DNA of 64,000 nt from positions 62,001-126,000 of the forward strand of contig NZ_JAAKZI010000005.1 in the NCBI RefSeq assembly GCF_011045165.1, in the 5' to 3' direction. Each line of letters opens with the position of its first letter. Within the stretch, counting starts at the first letter, position 1. Positions 7,156 to 17,823 of this stretch are shown in pieces. Source of the DNA: Arthrobacter silviterrae (GTDB lineage: Bacteria; Actinomycetota; Actinomycetes; Actinomycetales; Micrococcaceae). A model generated the notes under the pieces. That model was not told the origin of the DNA. It made no database searches and saw nothing but the letters and a program-made list of their open reading frames with translations. The position numbers were made by a program, and so were the translations under genes.

Positions 7156-9390
7156 CTACTTGTCGTGCTCGGCCTTGGACCCCAGGGTGGTCTTTTGGAT
7201 CTGCATGAGGAACTCGACGTTGGACTGCGTCTCACGGATCTTGGAGGTGAGCAGTTCCAGAGACTGCTGCATTTCCAGGCCGGAGAGGACGCGGCGCAGG
7301 CGCCACATGATCTTGACCTCTTCAGGCGAGAGCAGGTTCTCCTCGCGGCGGGTGCCGGAGGCGTTGACGTCCACGGCGGGGAAGATGCGCTTGTCAGCCA
7401 GCTGGCGGGACAGGCGGAGCTCCATGTTGCCGGTACCCTTGAATTCCTCGAAGATGACCTCGTCAGCCTTGGAACCGGTTTCCACCAGGGCCGTGGCCAG
7501 GATGGTCAGCGAACCGCCGTTTTCAATGTTGCGGGCGGCACCGAAGAAACGCTTCGGCGGGTAGAGGGCTGCGGAGTCCACACCACCGGAGAGGATGCGC
7601 CCGGAGGACGGTGCGGAGTTGTTGTAGGCGCGGCCCAGGCGGGTCATGGAGTCCAGCAGGACCACCACGTCCATGCCCATTTCCACGAGGCGCTTGGCTC
7701 GTTCGATGGACAGTTCGGCAACCTGGGTGTGGTCGTCGGCGGGGCGGTCGAAGGTGGAGGCAATAACCTCGCCCTTGACGGTGCGCTGCATGTCGGTGAC
7801 TTCTTCGGGACGCTCGTCCACCAGGACCATCATGAGGTGCACCTCAGGATTGTTGGTGGTGATGGCGTTCGCGATGGACTGCAGGATGAGCGTCTTTCCG
7901 GCCTTCGGCGGGGAGACGATCAGGCCGCGCTGGCCCTTCCCGATCGGGGCGACCAGGTCAATGACGCGGGGGCCGATCTTCTTCGGGTCCGTCTCCAGGC
8001 GCAGGCGCTCGGACGGGTACAGCGGCACCAGCTTGGAGAACTCCACCCGGTTCTTCAGGTCATCAGGGTTCTTGCCGTTGACACTGGTGACGCGCACCAG
8101 GGCGTTGAACTTCTGGCGGGCGCTTTGGGCCTGGCTGCGGTCCTCCCCTTCGCGGGGGGCGCGGATGGCACCGACGACGGCGTCGCCCTTGCGCAGGTTG
8201 TACTTCTTGACCTGCGAGAGGGACACGTAAACGTCGTTGGAGCCGGGCAGGTAGCCGGAAGTGCGGACAAAGGCGTAGTTGTCCAGCACGTCCAGGATGC
8301 CTGCCACGGGCAGCAGCACGTCGTCCTCGGTGACCTCGGAATCGTCAAAGTCCGGTCCCGCGCTGCGGCCCCGACGGCGTTCGTTGCGGTCACGGAAACG
8401 GTCGTTGCGGTCGTTGCGGTTGTTGTTGCCGCGGTCGTTGCGATCGTTGCGATCGTTGGAGTCGTTGGCGTTGCGGTCGCGGCGGTTCCGGCGGTTGCGG
8501 TTGTTGCGGCTGCCGTCTTCGTCGTCATTGCGTTCGCTGTTGTTGGCCGCGGCGGTGTTGCGGTCGTTGCTGCGCTCATTGGGGTTGCGCTGGTTGCCGC
8601 GTTCATTGCCATTGCGCTGGTTCCGGTTGTTGCGGCCGGCGCGGTCGTGGCGCTCGGACTGCTCACCGTTGCCGGCGTGATCCTCGGCAGCGTGTTCGCC
8701 CTGGCCGGATGTGCCGGCGTCGGCGTTGCCTCCCTGGCCGGCGGCCTTTTCGGCGGACGCTTCAGCGGGGGCCGCCGATTCGGCGGCGGCGTCACGGCCG
8801 CCACCCTGGGCGCGGCGGTTGCGGGTGCGCGGCTGGCGGCGGTTGTCGCCGTCGTTCTCGGAGGGCTCGACGGCGGTGGGAGCGGCTGCGGGAGCCGTTT
8901 CCACGGGGGCCGTCGCAACGGCCTCTGCCGGCGTGCCGGTGGTGATGATGCCGTCGCTGCTGGCGGCGCGCCGGGAACCGCGGCGGCCGCGGGCCGGACG
9001 CTCCTCAGCCGGGGCAGCAGTGGTGTCGGCGGGTGCCTCGGCGGGAGCTGCGGTGGCTGCGCCACCCGTCGCACGCGTTGCGCGGCGGGCAGGCGCCTTG
9101 GCCTCGGTCGCTGCGGACTCGGTGGAGGCGGTGTCTACGGGTGCTTCCTTGGCGCTGCGTGCCGGGCGCTCGGCCACGGACGAGCCGCGCTGGTGCGCGG
9201 AAATGGCGGCCACAAGGTCGCCCTTTCGCATCCTGGACCCGCCGGTAATGCCCAGCTGGCCCGCCAGCGTCTGAAGCTGGGCCAGCTTCAATCCTGCCAG
9301 GCCGGCGGACTTCGCCGTTCCTGCGGATTTTGAAGTGTCATCCAACTCAGCTGCCTGGGTGCCGGCGGCTGAAGTTATGGTTTCTGTCAC
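7156..9390 (-). CDS. rho: Transcription termination factor Rho with long disordered insert
   Basis: Hexameric RNA-dependent ATPase/helicase that ends transcription. At 744 residues it is far longer than the roughly 420 of E. coli Rho. Residues about 30-70 form the N-terminal helical Rho_N domain (LAGLKLAQLQTLAGQLGI). Residues about 75-345 are low complexity: first Ala/Pro/Glu-rich, then an Asn/Arg/Asp-rich tract with many NRN, RNDRND and NERGNQRN repeats. The RNA-binding cold-shock-like domain follows (VAGILDVLDNYAFVRTSGYL), then the ATPase with VSPPKAGKTLIL (Walker A) and VLVDERPEEVTD (Walker B). The GTG start at 9390 has GGAAGGA upstream. Long Arg-rich inserts are known in actinobacterial Rho, for example Micrococcus luteus, and bind RNA. 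Confidence 0.97.
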   Translation of the reverse strand: MTETITSAAGTQAAELDDTSKSAGTAKSAGLAGLKLAQLQTLAGQLGITGGSRMRKGDLVAAISAHQRGSSVAERPARSAKEAPVDTASTESAATEAKAPARRATRATGGAATAAPAEAPADTTAAPAEERPARGRRGSRRAASSDGIITTGTPAEAVATAPVETAPAAAPTAVEPSENDGDNRRQPRTRNRRAQGGGRDAAAESAAPAEASAEKAAGQGGNADAGTSGQGEHAAEDHAGNGEQSERHDRAGRNNRNQRNGNERGNQRNPNERSNDRNTAAANNSERNDDEDGSRNNRNRRNRRDRNANDSNDRNDRNDRGNNNRNDRNDRFRDRNERRRGRSAGPDFDDSEVTEDDVLLPVAGILDVLDNYAFVRTSGYLPGSNDVYVSLSQVKKYNLRKGDAVVGAIRAPREGEDRSQAQSARQKFNALVRVTSVNGKNPDDLKNRVEFSKLVPLYPSERLRLETDPKKIGPRVIDLVAPIGKGQRGLIVSPPKAGKTLILQSIANAITTNNPEVHLMMVLVDERPEEVTDMQRTVKGEVIASTFDRPADDHTQVAELSIERAKRLVEMGMDVVVLLDSMTRLGRAYNNSAPSSGRILSGGVDSAALYPPKRFFGAARNIENGGSLTILATALVETGSKADEVIFEEFKGTGNMELRLSRQLADKRIFPAVDVNASGTRREENLLSPEEVKIMWRLRRVLSGLEMQQSLELLTSKIRETQSNVEFLMQIQKTTLGSKAEHDK

Positions 9391-9667
9391 GAAGGATCCT
9401 TCCCCCTCGATGGCGGACCCTGAAAAAGGCCGCGATGATTAGTGTCAGCCCCTCCGCCGCTGCCGCACTGGCAGGGACGCAGGATGTCAGCTGAGGTTCC
9501 AGTTCACGCCGGCAGCTTTTTTGCGGCGGAATTGGTGGTTCATCCCTGAATCGATGTGTAAACAAAATCAATTCTTGAATTGACGCGGCGGCTGCCGGAT
9601 GTCGATTCGTCCAACCACCGTCCCAGACGGGGCGGTTCAGTGAAGGGATGGCATCAAGTCTGGGTGC
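9391..9667 (-). promoter_or_regulatory. rho leader and thrB-rho intergenic region
   Basis: This 277-bp gap is the longest in the window. From the thrB side it holds a short hairpin at 9617-9636 (8-bp stem with a G-U pair, weak terminator candidate). Next is a perfect palindrome, TCAATTCTTGAATTGA, at 9568-9583, inside an AT-rich stretch (9550-9583) where the rho promoter probably lies. The palindrome GAAGGATCCTTC at 9391-9402 covers the rho Shine-Dalgarno sequence. Autoregulation of rho through its leader is known in other bacteria; here it is only inferred. Confidence 0.5.
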
Positions 9668-10696
9668 TTACGAACCCGGATGCACTTCCACTTTAGCACC
9701 CTCGAGGTCAACAGACAGACGTAAAACGCGCCACGACACGCCCGCGCCGCCCGCTTTCTCCCCCGGCGTGCCTTTTCCGGCGCTGCGGGACTCGATGGAC
9801 TGCACCACGGCGAGGGCTTCCGCCTCCCCGTTGGCCAGTGCCATGACAGTGGGCCCGGCGCCGGAAATGAACGCCGCATGCCCCGCTGCACGCAGTTCGG
9901 CCACGAGTGCCCCGCTTTCGGGCATGGCTTCGGTCCGGTAGTCCTGGTGTAGGTAGTCGCGGGTGCCTGCCGTGAGCAGTTCCGGGGCGTCCTTCAGCGC
10001 GTGGACAAGAAGCGCCGTGCGGCCGCTGTTTGCCGCGGCGTCGGCATGGGGCACCGTGGCCGGCAGCAGCCGCCGGGCCAGCTCCGTCTTGACCTCGTAG
10101 TCCGGAATGGCCACCACCGGCACCACCTCCGGCGACGGCGTGACCTTGGTTGAGAAGTACACCCCCCCTTCCCGCCAGGAAATGGCGACGGCGCCAAAAA
10201 TGGCCGGTGCCACGTTGTCCGGGTGGCCCTCCATTTCCGAGGCAAGCTGGAGCACCCACTGGGTGTCCTGGCGGTCGGGTGCGTCCACCAGCGCGTTGGC
10301 TGCGGTGATGGCAGCGACGATGGCGGAGGCCGAGGATCCCAGGCCCCGGCCGTGGGGCAGCACATTGCGGGCCGTGATGCGCAGCCCCGGGCGGCGGTAG
10401 CCCAGGCGGGCAAAAGCCAGGTCCATGGCTTGGACAACCAGGTGCGAGGAATCGCGGGGCAGCTCCTCGACGCCCTCCCCGCGCAGGTCAAATTCCAGCA
10501 CCCCGCCGGGCAGTGTGCCAACGCTGAGCGTGTCATACAGCGACACCGCCAGGCCCAGGGAATCAAAGCCCGGGCCCAGGTTGGCACTGGTGCCGGGCAC
10601 CTGCACCGTCGCCGTCAGGCCCGTGGCCGCGGACTTAAGTGCAGTGCCGCCAGGGGCCTCGGCGGGAAGGGGGATGGTCATGGGGAGGCCTGTCAT
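9668..10696 (-). CDS. thrB: Homoserine kinase
   Basis: Phosphorylates L-homoserine with ATP, the penultimate step of threonine synthesis. It is a GHMP-family kinase of 342 residues with the substrate loop PGTSANLGPGFDSLG near residue 34 and the ATP loop PHGRGLGSSASAIVAA near 105. The start is the ATG at 10696; a second ATG five codons later is possible, and neither has a strong Shine-Dalgarno sequence. It lies 12 bp after thrC and is the last gene of the argS-lysA-hom-thrC-thrB run. Confidence 0.95.
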   Translation of the reverse strand: MTGLPMTIPLPAEAPGGTALKSAATGLTATVQVPGTSANLGPGFDSLGLAVSLYDTLSVGTLPGGVLEFDLRGEGVEELPRDSSHLVVQAMDLAFARLGYRRPGLRITARNVLPHGRGLGSSASAIVAAITAANALVDAPDRQDTQWVLQLASEMEGHPDNVAPAIFGAVAISWREGGVYFSTKVTPSPEVVPVVAIPDYEVKTELARRLLPATVPHADAAANSGRTALLVHALKDAPELLTAGTRDYLHQDYRTEAMPESGALVAELRAAGHAAFISGAGPTVMALANGEAEALAVVQSIESRSAGKGTPGEKAGGAGVSWRVLRLSVDLEGAKVEVHPGS

Positions 10697-10708
10697 GAAG
10701 ATGCGGGA

Positions 10709-11812
10709 CTAGTCTGCCAGGCCGAGTGCGTTGGCAACGGTGACCACGTCAAACGGCACGGACGTGGGCTCGACGGTGCTGCCGTCGGCGTTCTTCAGGG
10801 CCCAGTTCGGGTCCTTGAGGCCGTGGCCGGTCACCGTGATGACAATGGTCTTGCCTGTGGGGACCTCCCCTGCCGCGTGCTTCTTGATGATGCCGGCAAC
10901 GCCGGCCGCTGAGGCCGGCTCCACGAAGACGCCTTCCTTGGCGGAGAGCCAGCGGTGGGCGGCCAGGATTTCCTCATCGGTCACGGAGTCAATGAGCCCG
11001 CCGGATTCGTCGCGGGCGGCAATGGCCAGGTCCCAGGAGGCGGGGTTGCCGATGCGGATGGCGGTGGCAATGGTGTCCGGTTCCAGGATGGGGTGCCCTG
11101 CCACGAAGGGAGCAGCACCGGCGGCCTGGAAGCCCCACATGACGGGGGTGTGGGTGGAGACCGGCGCCAAGGTGCCGGCCGTGGCGGATTCGTAGGGGGC
11201 CGCGTATTCCTTGTAGCCCTTCCAGTATGCGCTGATGTTGCCGGCATTGCCGACGGGCAGCACGTGGTAGTCCGGGGCGTCGCCCAGTGCGTCCACCACC
11301 TCAAAGGCGCCGGTTTTCTGGCCCTCGATGCGCGCGGGGTTGACGGAGTTGACCAGGAACACCGGGTAGGAGTCGGCCAGCTTGCGGGCCACTTCCAGGC
11401 AGTTGTCGAAGTTGCCGTCAACCTGCAGGAGGGTGGCGCCGTGGGCCACGGCCTGGCTCAGCTTGCCCATGGAGATTTTGCCTTCCGGCACCAATACCGC
11501 ACACGTCAGGCCCGCCTGCTTGGCGTAGGCCGCTGCGGAGGCGGAGGTGTTGCCGGTGGATGCGCAGACCACGGCCTTGGCGCCGGCAGCGACGGCCGCC
11601 GTCATGGCCATGGTCATGCCACGGTCCTTGAAGCTGCCGGTGGGGTTCATGCCCTCCACCTTCAGGTACACCTTGGATCCGGTCAGCTCGGACAGGTGCT
11701 GGGCGAACACCAGCGGCGTGCCGCCCTCCCCCAGGGTGATGATCTTTGTTTCCGCCGTTACGGGCAAACGCTCTGCATATTCACGGACTACCCCGCGCCA
11801 CTGATGAGCCAT
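10709..11812 (-). CDS. thrC: Threonine synthase
   Basis: PLP-dependent enzyme converting O-phosphohomoserine to threonine. In 367 residues, the PLP-binding lysine is in [12 protein letters not shown] (K62) and the phosphate-binding loop appears as [14 protein letters not shown]. The size and the N-terminal [12 protein letters not shown] fit the short, class II form of Actinobacteria. The ATG at 11812-11810 overlaps the hom TGA (ATGA), so hom and thrC are translationally coupled. Confidence 0.96.
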   Translation of the reverse strand: MAHQWRGVVREYAERLPVTAETKIITLGEGGTPLVFAQHLSELTGSKVYLKVEGMNPTGSFKDRGMTMAMTAAVAAGAKAVVCASTGNTSASAAAYAKQAGLTCAVLVPEGKISMGKLSQAVAHGATLLQVDGNFDNCLEVARKLADSYPVFLVNSVNPARIEGQKTGAFEVVDALGDAPDYHVLPVGNAGNISAYWKGYKEYAAPYESATAGTLAPVSTHTPVMWGFQAAGAAPFVAGHPILEPDTIATAIRIGNPASWDLAIAARDESGGLIDSVTDEEILAAHRWLSAKEGVFVEPASAAGVAGIIKKHAAGEVPTGKTIVITVTGHGLKDPNWALKNADGSTVEPTSVPFDVVTVANALGLAD

Positions 11813-13221
11813 CAGACTCCCTCCACCCTCAACACACTTGTTATGGAATTAATGATGTCCAGGCCGCTGATGGCCTGCACTGTCGCTGCCAGGGCAGCCT
11901 CGCTGGCGCGGTGCGTGACGATGCGCAGCTCGGCCAAGCCGGGAGCGCCGTCGTCGTCGGCACCGCGTTCGCGGTGCACGGTTTGCCGCATGGTCTCGAT
12001 TGAGACCCCGTTCTCGGCAAAAAGTGCAGAAATCTTGGCCAGCACGCCCGGCTGGTCCGCTGCGTCCAGGCCAATGTAGTACTGGGTGGTCACGGCGTCG
12101 ATCCCCAGCACCGGCAGCACCCCGGCAGTGGTTTCGGTCCGTCCCGGACCGCCCAACACCATGCGCCGCGCAGCTGAAACCACGTCCCCCATGACGGCGG
12201 ACGCAGTGGGGGTTCCGCCGGCGCCACGGCCATAGAACATGAGTTCGCCGGCGGATTCGGCCTCGACGAACACGGCGTTGAAGGCGCCGTGGACAGCGGC
12301 GAGGGGGTGGCTGCGCGGAATGAGGGTGGGGTGGACCCGGACGCTGACGCCATAGCCGGATTCACCGGCGTCGCCCTGGCGGGCCTCGCCTGCGGCACCC
12401 TTGTCCGCGGCGGGCAGCGGCAGCTTCTCGGCAATGGCCAGCAGCTTGATGACAAAGCCGGCGTCCTTCGCGGCCGCGATGTCAGATGCGGTCACGGAGG
12501 TGATCCCCTGGCAATGCACGTCCTCAAGGGCAAAACGCGTGTGGAAGGAAAGCGAGGCCAGGATGGCACCCTTCGCTGCGGCGTCATGGCCCTCGATGTC
12601 CGCCGTCGGGTCCGCTTCGGCATAGCCCAGACGGGTGGCCTCGGCCAGGGCGTCCGCAAATTGGGCGCCCGTCGTGTCCATCTGGTCGAGGATGAAGTTG
12701 GTGGTGCCGTTGACAATGCCCATGACCCGCGTGACCTTGTCCCCGGCCAGCGAGTCACGGATGGGGCGCAGGATGGGGATGGCACCGGCCACGGCCGCCT
12801 CGTAGGAGAGCTGGACACCGGCGGCGTCGGCCTTCTCGTACAGGCTGGGGCCGTCCACGGCCAGGAGGGCCTTGTTGCCGGTGACCACCGTGGCGCCGTG
12901 CTCTATGGCCTCCAGGATCAGGGTCTTGGCCGGTTCCAGCCCGCCCATGAGTTCAATCACGACGTCGGCGCCGCGCACCAGGGCGGAGGCGTCAGTGGTG
13001 AATAGTTCGCGGGGCAGGTCCACCTCGCGGGGCGCGTCGATGGTTCGCACGGCGATGCCCACCAGCTCCAGCCGGGCACCCGTGCGGGCCGCCAGGACGT
13101 CGGCATCCTCCAGGAGGATGCGGGCCACCTGGGCGCCCACATTTCCGGCGCCCAGCAGGGCCACCTTGAGGGTCTTGGTGTCGGCGGGCGCGGCTGCGCC
13201 CGTGGTGTTGCGCTCGGTCAA
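11812..13221 (-). CDS. hom: Homoserine dehydrogenase
   Basis: Reduces aspartate semialdehyde to homoserine with NAD(P)H. The Rossmann motif [10 protein letters not shown] is at about 22-31, the catalytic domain follows ([14 protein letters not shown], near 167), and a C-terminal ACT domain ([21 protein letters not shown]) occupies the last 90 residues, the usual site of threonine feedback. At 469 residues it is slightly longer than typical because of a Gly/Ala linker near 275-285. It starts with TTG at 13221, 6 bp after the lysA stop. Confidence 0.96.
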   Translation of the reverse strand: MTERNTTGAAAPADTKTLKVALLGAGNVGAQVARILLEDADVLAARTGARLELVGIAVRTIDAPREVDLPRELFTTDASALVRGADVVIELMGGLEPAKTLILEAIEHGATVVTGNKALLAVDGPSLYEKADAAGVQLSYEAAVAGAIPILRPIRDSLAGDKVTRVMGIVNGTTNFILDQMDTTGAQFADALAEATRLGYAEADPTADIEGHDAAAKGAILASLSFHTRFALEDVHCQGITSVTASDIAAAKDAGFVIKLLAIAEKLPLPAADKGAAGEARQGDAGESGYGVSVRVHPTLIPRSHPLAAVHGAFNAVFVEAESAGELMFYGRGAGGTPTASAVMGDVVSAARRMVLGGPGRTETTAGVLPVLGIDAVTTQYYIGLDAADQPGVLAKISALFAENGVSIETMRQTVHRERGADDDGAPGLAELRIVTHRASEAALAATVQAISGLDIINSITSVLRVEGV

Positions 13222-13227
13222 TGGTCT

Positions 13228-14688
13228 CTAGGCCCCTAAGTCGCGTGCCAGCAAATCGTCTTCTGTTTCGCCCCGCACAATGAGGCGTGCGGCGCCGTCC
13301 CGGACGGCCACAACGGGCGGACGGGGCGCATAGTTGTAGTTGCTGGCCAGTGCCCAGCAGTACGCGCCCGTTCCGGGAACTGCCAGCAGATCCCCGGCCG
13401 CCACGTCATTGGGCAGATATACATCTCTAACAACAATGTCACCACTCTCGCAATGTTTGCCCACCACTCGGGACAAAGCGGGGGCCTGTTGCGAGGAGCG
13501 GCTGGCCAAAACGGCCGAATAATCCGCGTCGTAGAGCACCGGGCGGGCGTTGTCGCTCATGCCGCCGTCCACCGACACATAACGTCGTGGAGCCGTCACG
13601 CCGTCCGCGCCGTCCACTTCGACCTGCACCGTTTTCAGCGTGCCTGTCTCGTAGAGCGTGAAGGTGGAGGTGCCCACGATGGCGCGGCCGGGCTCAATGG
13701 AGATCCGCGGGGCGGACATGTCCAGCTCGGCACACGTTTCGCGGACGACGGCGGCCAGCGCCTGTGCGATCTCCGCAGCCGGGCGTGGTGTGTCCACCGC
13801 TGTGTAGGCGATGCCGTAGCCGCCGCCCAGGTCCAACTCGGGCAGTGCCACGCCGTACGCCTGCCGGATCCGGTGCGTAAACGCGAGCAGCTTCCGGGCC
13901 GCAATCTCAAAGCCCTCGGCTTCGAAGATCTGTGAGCCGATGTGCGCGTGGAAACCCAGGAAGTTGATGTTTTCCGACTCTGCGGCCAGCTTGGCGGCTG
14001 CTTCAGCGGCGCTCATGCCGGGGGCTTCCGGGTCCTCAGCAATGAAGGACAAGCCAAACTTTTGGTCCTCATGCGCCGTGGCAATGGATTCGTGCGTGTG
14101 GGCGTGTACGCCGGGCGTCAGGCGGAGCATGACGTTGGCCGTGCCCCCCCTTGCGGCGGCCAGTCCGGCAACGCGGCGCAGTTCGTGCAGGCTGTCCACC
14201 ACGATGCGGCCCAGCCCCAGGTCCAGGGCCCGGTTGATCTCCGCGTCGGACTTGTTGTTGCCGTGCAGGCTCAGCTTGTCCCCGGACAGCCCGGCGCGGG
14301 TGGCCACGGCCAGTTCCCCGCCGGAGCAGGTGTCCAGGCGCAGGCCTTCCGAGTCCACCCAGCGGGCCACTTCGGTGCACAGGAAAGACTTCCCGGCATA
14401 GTAGACGTCCACGCCGCCGCAAATGTCCGTAAAGGCTGCATCAAAGGAGTCCTTGAAGGTCCGCGCCCGGGACCGGAAGTCGGCCTCGCTCATGACGTAC
14501 AGGGGCGTGCCAAACTGTTCCCTTAGCTGGCCCACGGACACCCCGCTGATGGTGACGTCCCCGCCCGGGCCGCGTTCGACGTCGTCTGCCCACATGGAGG
14601 GCAGCAGCTCGTTGACGTCTCCGGGGGCCGGCAGCCAGTCGGGGGCAAGCTCTGCGCCGGCAATATTGGTGCGGGCTGTGTTGGACAT
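13228..14688 (-). CDS. lysA: Diaminopimelate decarboxylase
   Basis: PLP enzyme (alanine-racemase fold type III) that decarboxylates meso-diaminopimelate to L-lysine. The PLP lysine is in VYYAGKSF (K100). The HGNNKSDAEI segment, GGGYGIAY phosphate loop, EPGRAIVG and the C-terminal CESGDIVV follow in order. The 486 residues include an N-terminal extension of about 25 residues relative to short homologs. The ATG at 14688 comes 3 bp after the argS stop. argS-lysA adjacency is known in Corynebacterium and relatives. Confidence 0.96.
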   Translation of the reverse strand: MSNTARTNIAGAELAPDWLPAPGDVNELLPSMWADDVERGPGGDVTISGVSVGQLREQFGTPLYVMSEADFRSRARTFKDSFDAAFTDICGGVDVYYAGKSFLCTEVARWVDSEGLRLDTCSGGELAVATRAGLSGDKLSLHGNNKSDAEINRALDLGLGRIVVDSLHELRRVAGLAAARGGTANVMLRLTPGVHAHTHESIATAHEDQKFGLSFIAEDPEAPGMSAAEAAAKLAAESENINFLGFHAHIGSQIFEAEGFEIAARKLLAFTHRIRQAYGVALPELDLGGGYGIAYTAVDTPRPAAEIAQALAAVVRETCAELDMSAPRISIEPGRAIVGTSTFTLYETGTLKTVQVEVDGADGVTAPRRYVSVDGGMSDNARPVLYDADYSAVLASRSSQQAPALSRVVGKHCESGDIVVRDVYLPNDVAAGDLLAVPGTGAYCWALASNYNYAPRPPVVAVRDGAARLIVRGETEDDLLARDLGA

Positions 14689-14691
14689 GTA

Positions 14692-16344
14692 TTACATCCG
14701 TTCCGGGGCCGAGACGCCCAGCAGGGACAACCCGTTGGCCAGGACCTGGCCCACGGCGTCGTTGAGCCACAGGCGGGTGCGGTTGACGTCGGTGATGGCT
14801 TCCTCGCCCATGGGCGTGACACGGCAGGCGTCGTACCAGCGGTGGTAGGCGCCGGCAATGACCTCCAAGTGGCGGGCCACTCGGTGGGGTTCGCGGAAGG
14901 CGGCAGCCTGGGTGAGGACGCCCGGGTACTGGCCCAGGACGGCCAGCAGCTCGGACTCCGTGGCGTGGGTCAGGGCAGCGGCGTCAAAAACCGTGCGCTC
15001 CACACCGGCGGCGGCGGCGTTGCGGCCCACGGCGCGGGTGCGGGCGTGGGCGTACTGGACGTAGAACACCGGGTTCTCGTTCGACTTTTTGGTCAGTACG
15101 TCCAGGTCAATGTCGATGTTGGAGTCGGAGGAGAATCGGGCCAGGGAGTAGCGTGCGGCATCCGTGCCCACGATTTCCACCAGGTCCTCCAGGGTGACCA
15201 CGGTGCCGGCGCGCTTGGACATGCGCAGGGGGACGCCGTCCTTGACCAGGTTCACCATCTGGCCGATGAGCACCTCAACGCGGTCGGCGTCGTCGCCCAT
15301 GGCTGCCGCGGCGGCCTTCAGGCGGGCCACGTAGCCGTGGTGGTCGGCGCCGAGCATGTAGATACACAGGTCAAAGCCGCGGTCGCGCTTGTTCTTGAAA
15401 TAGGCGATGTCCCCGGCGATGTAGGCGGCATGGCCGTCGCTCTTGATGACCACGCGGTCCTTGTCGTCGCCGTAGTCGGTGGAGTTCAGCCACCACGCGC
15501 CGTCCTTGAGGTACATGTTGCCGGAGCCTTTGAGCTGTTCAAGGAGCTTTTCCACTGCGCCGTCCTCAAACAGCGAGTTTTCGTGGAAGTAGACGTCAAA
15601 GTCAACGCCGAACTCGTGCAGGGATTTGCGGATGGAGGCGAACATGAGTTCCACGCCCCGGGCACGGAACTCTTCCTGGGGGTCTTCGCTTTCCAGAATG
15701 GCGGGGTTGCCCGCGGTGACTTCCTTCGCGATGTCCTCGATGTAGGCTCCGCCGTAGCCGTCCTCCGGGGCGGGCTCGCCCTTGGCACTGGCCAGCAGGG
15801 AGCGGGCAAACCTGTCGATTTGGTTGCCGTGGTCGTTGAAGTAGTACTCGCGGGTGACGTCCGCGCCCTGCGACTGAAAGATGCGGGCCAGGGAATCGCC
15901 CACGGCTGCCCAGCGGGTGCCGCCGAGGTGGATGGGGCCCGTGGGGTTGGCCGAGACAAATTCAAGGTTGATCCTGGTCCCGGCCATCTGGGTGTTGCTG
16001 CCGTAGCTTTCGCCGGCTTCGACGATGGCCTTGGCGAGCTCGCCAGCTGCTGCGGCGTCAACCGTGATGTTCAGGAAGCCGGGGCCGGCAATGTCCACCT
16101 TGGACACGCCGGGGATCTGGGCCAGCCTGTTTTGGAGCAGCTCGGCCACCTTGCGCGGGGGAACCCCGGCCGGCTTGGCCAGTTGCAGGGCAATGCTGGT
16201 GGCCCAGTCGCCGTGTTCGCGGCTCTTGGGCCGCTCGACCCGCACTTCCGCGGGCACCGCTTCGGCGGGCACAGCGAGTTCACCGGAGGCGACGGCGTCT
16301 TTGAGGCAGGTGGTAATGGCGGCAGAAAGTTCTTCAGGGGTCAC
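14692..16344 (-). CDS. argS: Arginine-tRNA ligase
   Basis: Class I aminoacyl-tRNA synthetase charging tRNA-Arg. From the GTG at 16344 it has 550 residues, the expected length. An N-terminal additional domain (about 1-115) precedes [12 protein letters not shown], which carries the HIGH-type motif HLGG at 139-142. [17 protein letters not shown] is the KMSKS-type region, and the anticodon-binding DALR domain forms the C-terminus. The reading frame stays open well upstream into the antisense of the transporter gene, but that part is not related to ArgS. argS heads the lysA-hom-thrCB run. Confidence 0.96.
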   Translation of the reverse strand: MTPEELSAAITTCLKDAVASGELAVPAEAVPAEVRVERPKSREHGDWATSIALQLAKPAGVPPRKVAELLQNRLAQIPGVSKVDIAGPGFLNITVDAAAAGELAKAIVEAGESYGSNTQMAGTRINLEFVSANPTGPIHLGGTRWAAVGDSLARIFQSQGADVTREYYFNDHGNQIDRFARSLLASAKGEPAPEDGYGGAYIEDIAKEVTAGNPAILESEDPQEEFRARGVELMFASIRKSLHEFGVDFDVYFHENSLFEDGAVEKLLEQLKGSGNMYLKDGAWWLNSTDYGDDKDRVVIKSDGHAAYIAGDIAYFKNKRDRGFDLCIYMLGADHHGYVARLKAAAAAMGDDADRVEVLIGQMVNLVKDGVPLRMSKRAGTVVTLEDLVEIVGTDAARYSLARFSSDSNIDIDLDVLTKKSNENPVFYVQYAHARTRAVGRNAAAAGVERTVFDAAALTHATESELLAVLGQYPGVLTQAAAFREPHRVARHLEVIAGAYHRWYDACRVTPMGEEAITDVNRTRLWLNDAVGQVLANGLSLLGVSAPERM

Positions 16345-16451
16345 GGTTCCAAGTGTACGGTTCAGCCGGCGCGCCGCCCCAATCCGCGGCCGCAGTGCCC
16401 AGCATGTGGCTGTGGCCCGGGCTGCCCTGCCGGATGCACGACGCCGCTCAC

Positions 16452-17711
16452 TCACCCGGCGAAGTCGTCCTCCAACATTTTGGGCCGGCAGATGATCCAG
16501 GCCCCCGCGCCAAGCAGGATGAGGGTGGCGAAGAGGAATAGGAATGGCGCGGTCCAGGAACCCGTCCACTGGCGCAGCAGCCCAAAGAACAGCGGTCCCA
16601 CGCAGGCCAGCGTGTAGCCCATGCCCTGTCCGAATCCGGACAGGGCGCCCGCACCGAGCTGTGTCCGGGTGCGGTGGTTGATCAGCAGCAGGGCGAGGGG
16701 AAAGGTGCCCGGGCCCAGTCCGGCAAAGGACACCCACAGCCAGGTGCCGTGGGCCGGCGAGAACAGCAAGCCCAGGTAGCCTGCCACGAACAAGCCCAGC
16801 ATCACCAGCACCACGGGGAAGGGGTTGCGCATTTTGGCTGCCACGAGTGGAATGAGCAGGCTCAGGGGCAGGCCGAGGGCGGCAAACAAGGCCAGCATGG
16901 AACCCGCCTGCCCACGGTTCAATCCGGCCTGGATCAGGATCTCCGGCAGCCACGCAAAGAGCGCATAGGTGTTCAGCGAGGTGCAGCCGAACATGAGGGT
17001 GAGCCCCCAGGCGGTGGGCGACTTCCACAGGTTCATGGCCGGCACGGCCTGTTCTTCCGGCACCTTGCGTGAATGGACAATCAACTGCGCCGTCCCGGCC
17101 GCAGCGGCAGGCGCGGTGGGCACCTGGGCGGTGCCCGGCGTCGTCCGCGTGGAAAAAACGGCCAGGAACCATGGGACCAGGGCAATGAAGCTGACGCCGG
17201 CCCAGGAGGACAGCGAAAACTGCCAGTCGGTGGCGTCGGCCAGCGGTACCGAAAACTGGGCCGGAAGTGCCGTGCCCAGGGAAAGTGAGGTGACGTAGAG
17301 GGCCGTCATGAGGCCGACCTTGGTGGGGAAGTGTTTCTTCACCAGCGGCGGCAAAAGCACGTTGCCGGCCCCGAGCCCGCCGAAGGCCACTACGGAAAGG
17401 ACCAGGAACAGCGGCGTGTTGGGCACAAATACGCGGGCGACTTGGCCCACGATCCCGGTCGCAATGGACAGGACGATGAGCCGTTCCAGCGACGCCCAGC
17501 GGATCACGTACGGCGTCAGGAAGCCAAACAGGCCAAAAGCCGCGGTGGGAAGCATCCCCAGGATGCCGATGGTGGCCGTGTTCATGGGCAGGTCGCGGTT
17601 GATGGTGGAAATCAGGGGCGGGACCACGGTGACGGCGCCGCGCAAGGTCAGGGCCGTGAGGATGATGCCGGCACCGAAGAGCCACGCCGACCGCTGAAGT
17701 TTCCTCACCAT
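16452..17711 (-). CDS. MFS transporter, CynX/NimT type
   Basis: A 419-residue, 12-helix major facilitator transporter. The first helix ([15 protein letters not shown]) and [19 protein letters not shown] are typical of the CynX/NimT group, whose named members handle cyanate or 2-nitroimidazole; the real substrate here is unknown. The central loop (about residues 195-225) is Ala/Thr/Pro-rich. It starts with ATG at 17711 and ends 107 bp before argS, on the same strand but probably independent. Confidence 0.85.
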   Translation of the reverse strand: MVRKLQRSAWLFGAGIILTALTLRGAVTVVPPLISTINRDLPMNTATIGILGMLPTAAFGLFGFLTPYVIRWASLERLIVLSIATGIVGQVARVFVPNTPLFLVLSVVAFGGLGAGNVLLPPLVKKHFPTKVGLMTALYVTSLSLGTALPAQFSVPLADATDWQFSLSSWAGVSFIALVPWFLAVFSTRTTPGTAQVPTAPAAAAGTAQLIVHSRKVPEEQAVPAMNLWKSPTAWGLTLMFGCTSLNTYALFAWLPEILIQAGLNRGQAGSMLALFAALGLPLSLLIPLVAAKMRNPFPVVLVMLGLFVAGYLGLLFSPAHGTWLWVSFAGLGPGTFPLALLLINHRTRTQLGAGALSGFGQGMGYTLACVGPLFFGLLRQWTGSWTAPFLFLFATLILLGAGAWIICRPKMLEDDFAG

Positions 17712-17823
17712 GTGTTCACCATTGCCACAACGTTACCCGGCGGATGGCGGAAGCCGGTTTTACATTGGGTGCCCGGCACCTGCTAAGCTCTTTCTCGTTC
17801 CCTTTGGCAGCCACGGTTGCCTG

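Noticed and set aside
7051-9333. A 760-codon plus-strand open frame antisense to rho.
   Set aside because: Its codons are the complement of the repetitive rho coding sequence; long antisense frames are expected in GC-rich genes and the protein has no domain.
11812-13221. Possible threonine attenuator or riboswitch for the hom-thrCB genes.
   Set aside because: The genes are closely packed behind lysA and argS with only 3-12 bp gaps or overlaps, leaving no leader long enough.
16345-17685. Continuation of the argS reading frame upstream to 17685, giving an apparent 997-residue protein.
   Set aside because: The extra part is out of frame with the clear MFS transporter gene on the same strand and unrelated to ArgS; ArgS ends its homology at the GTG at 16344.
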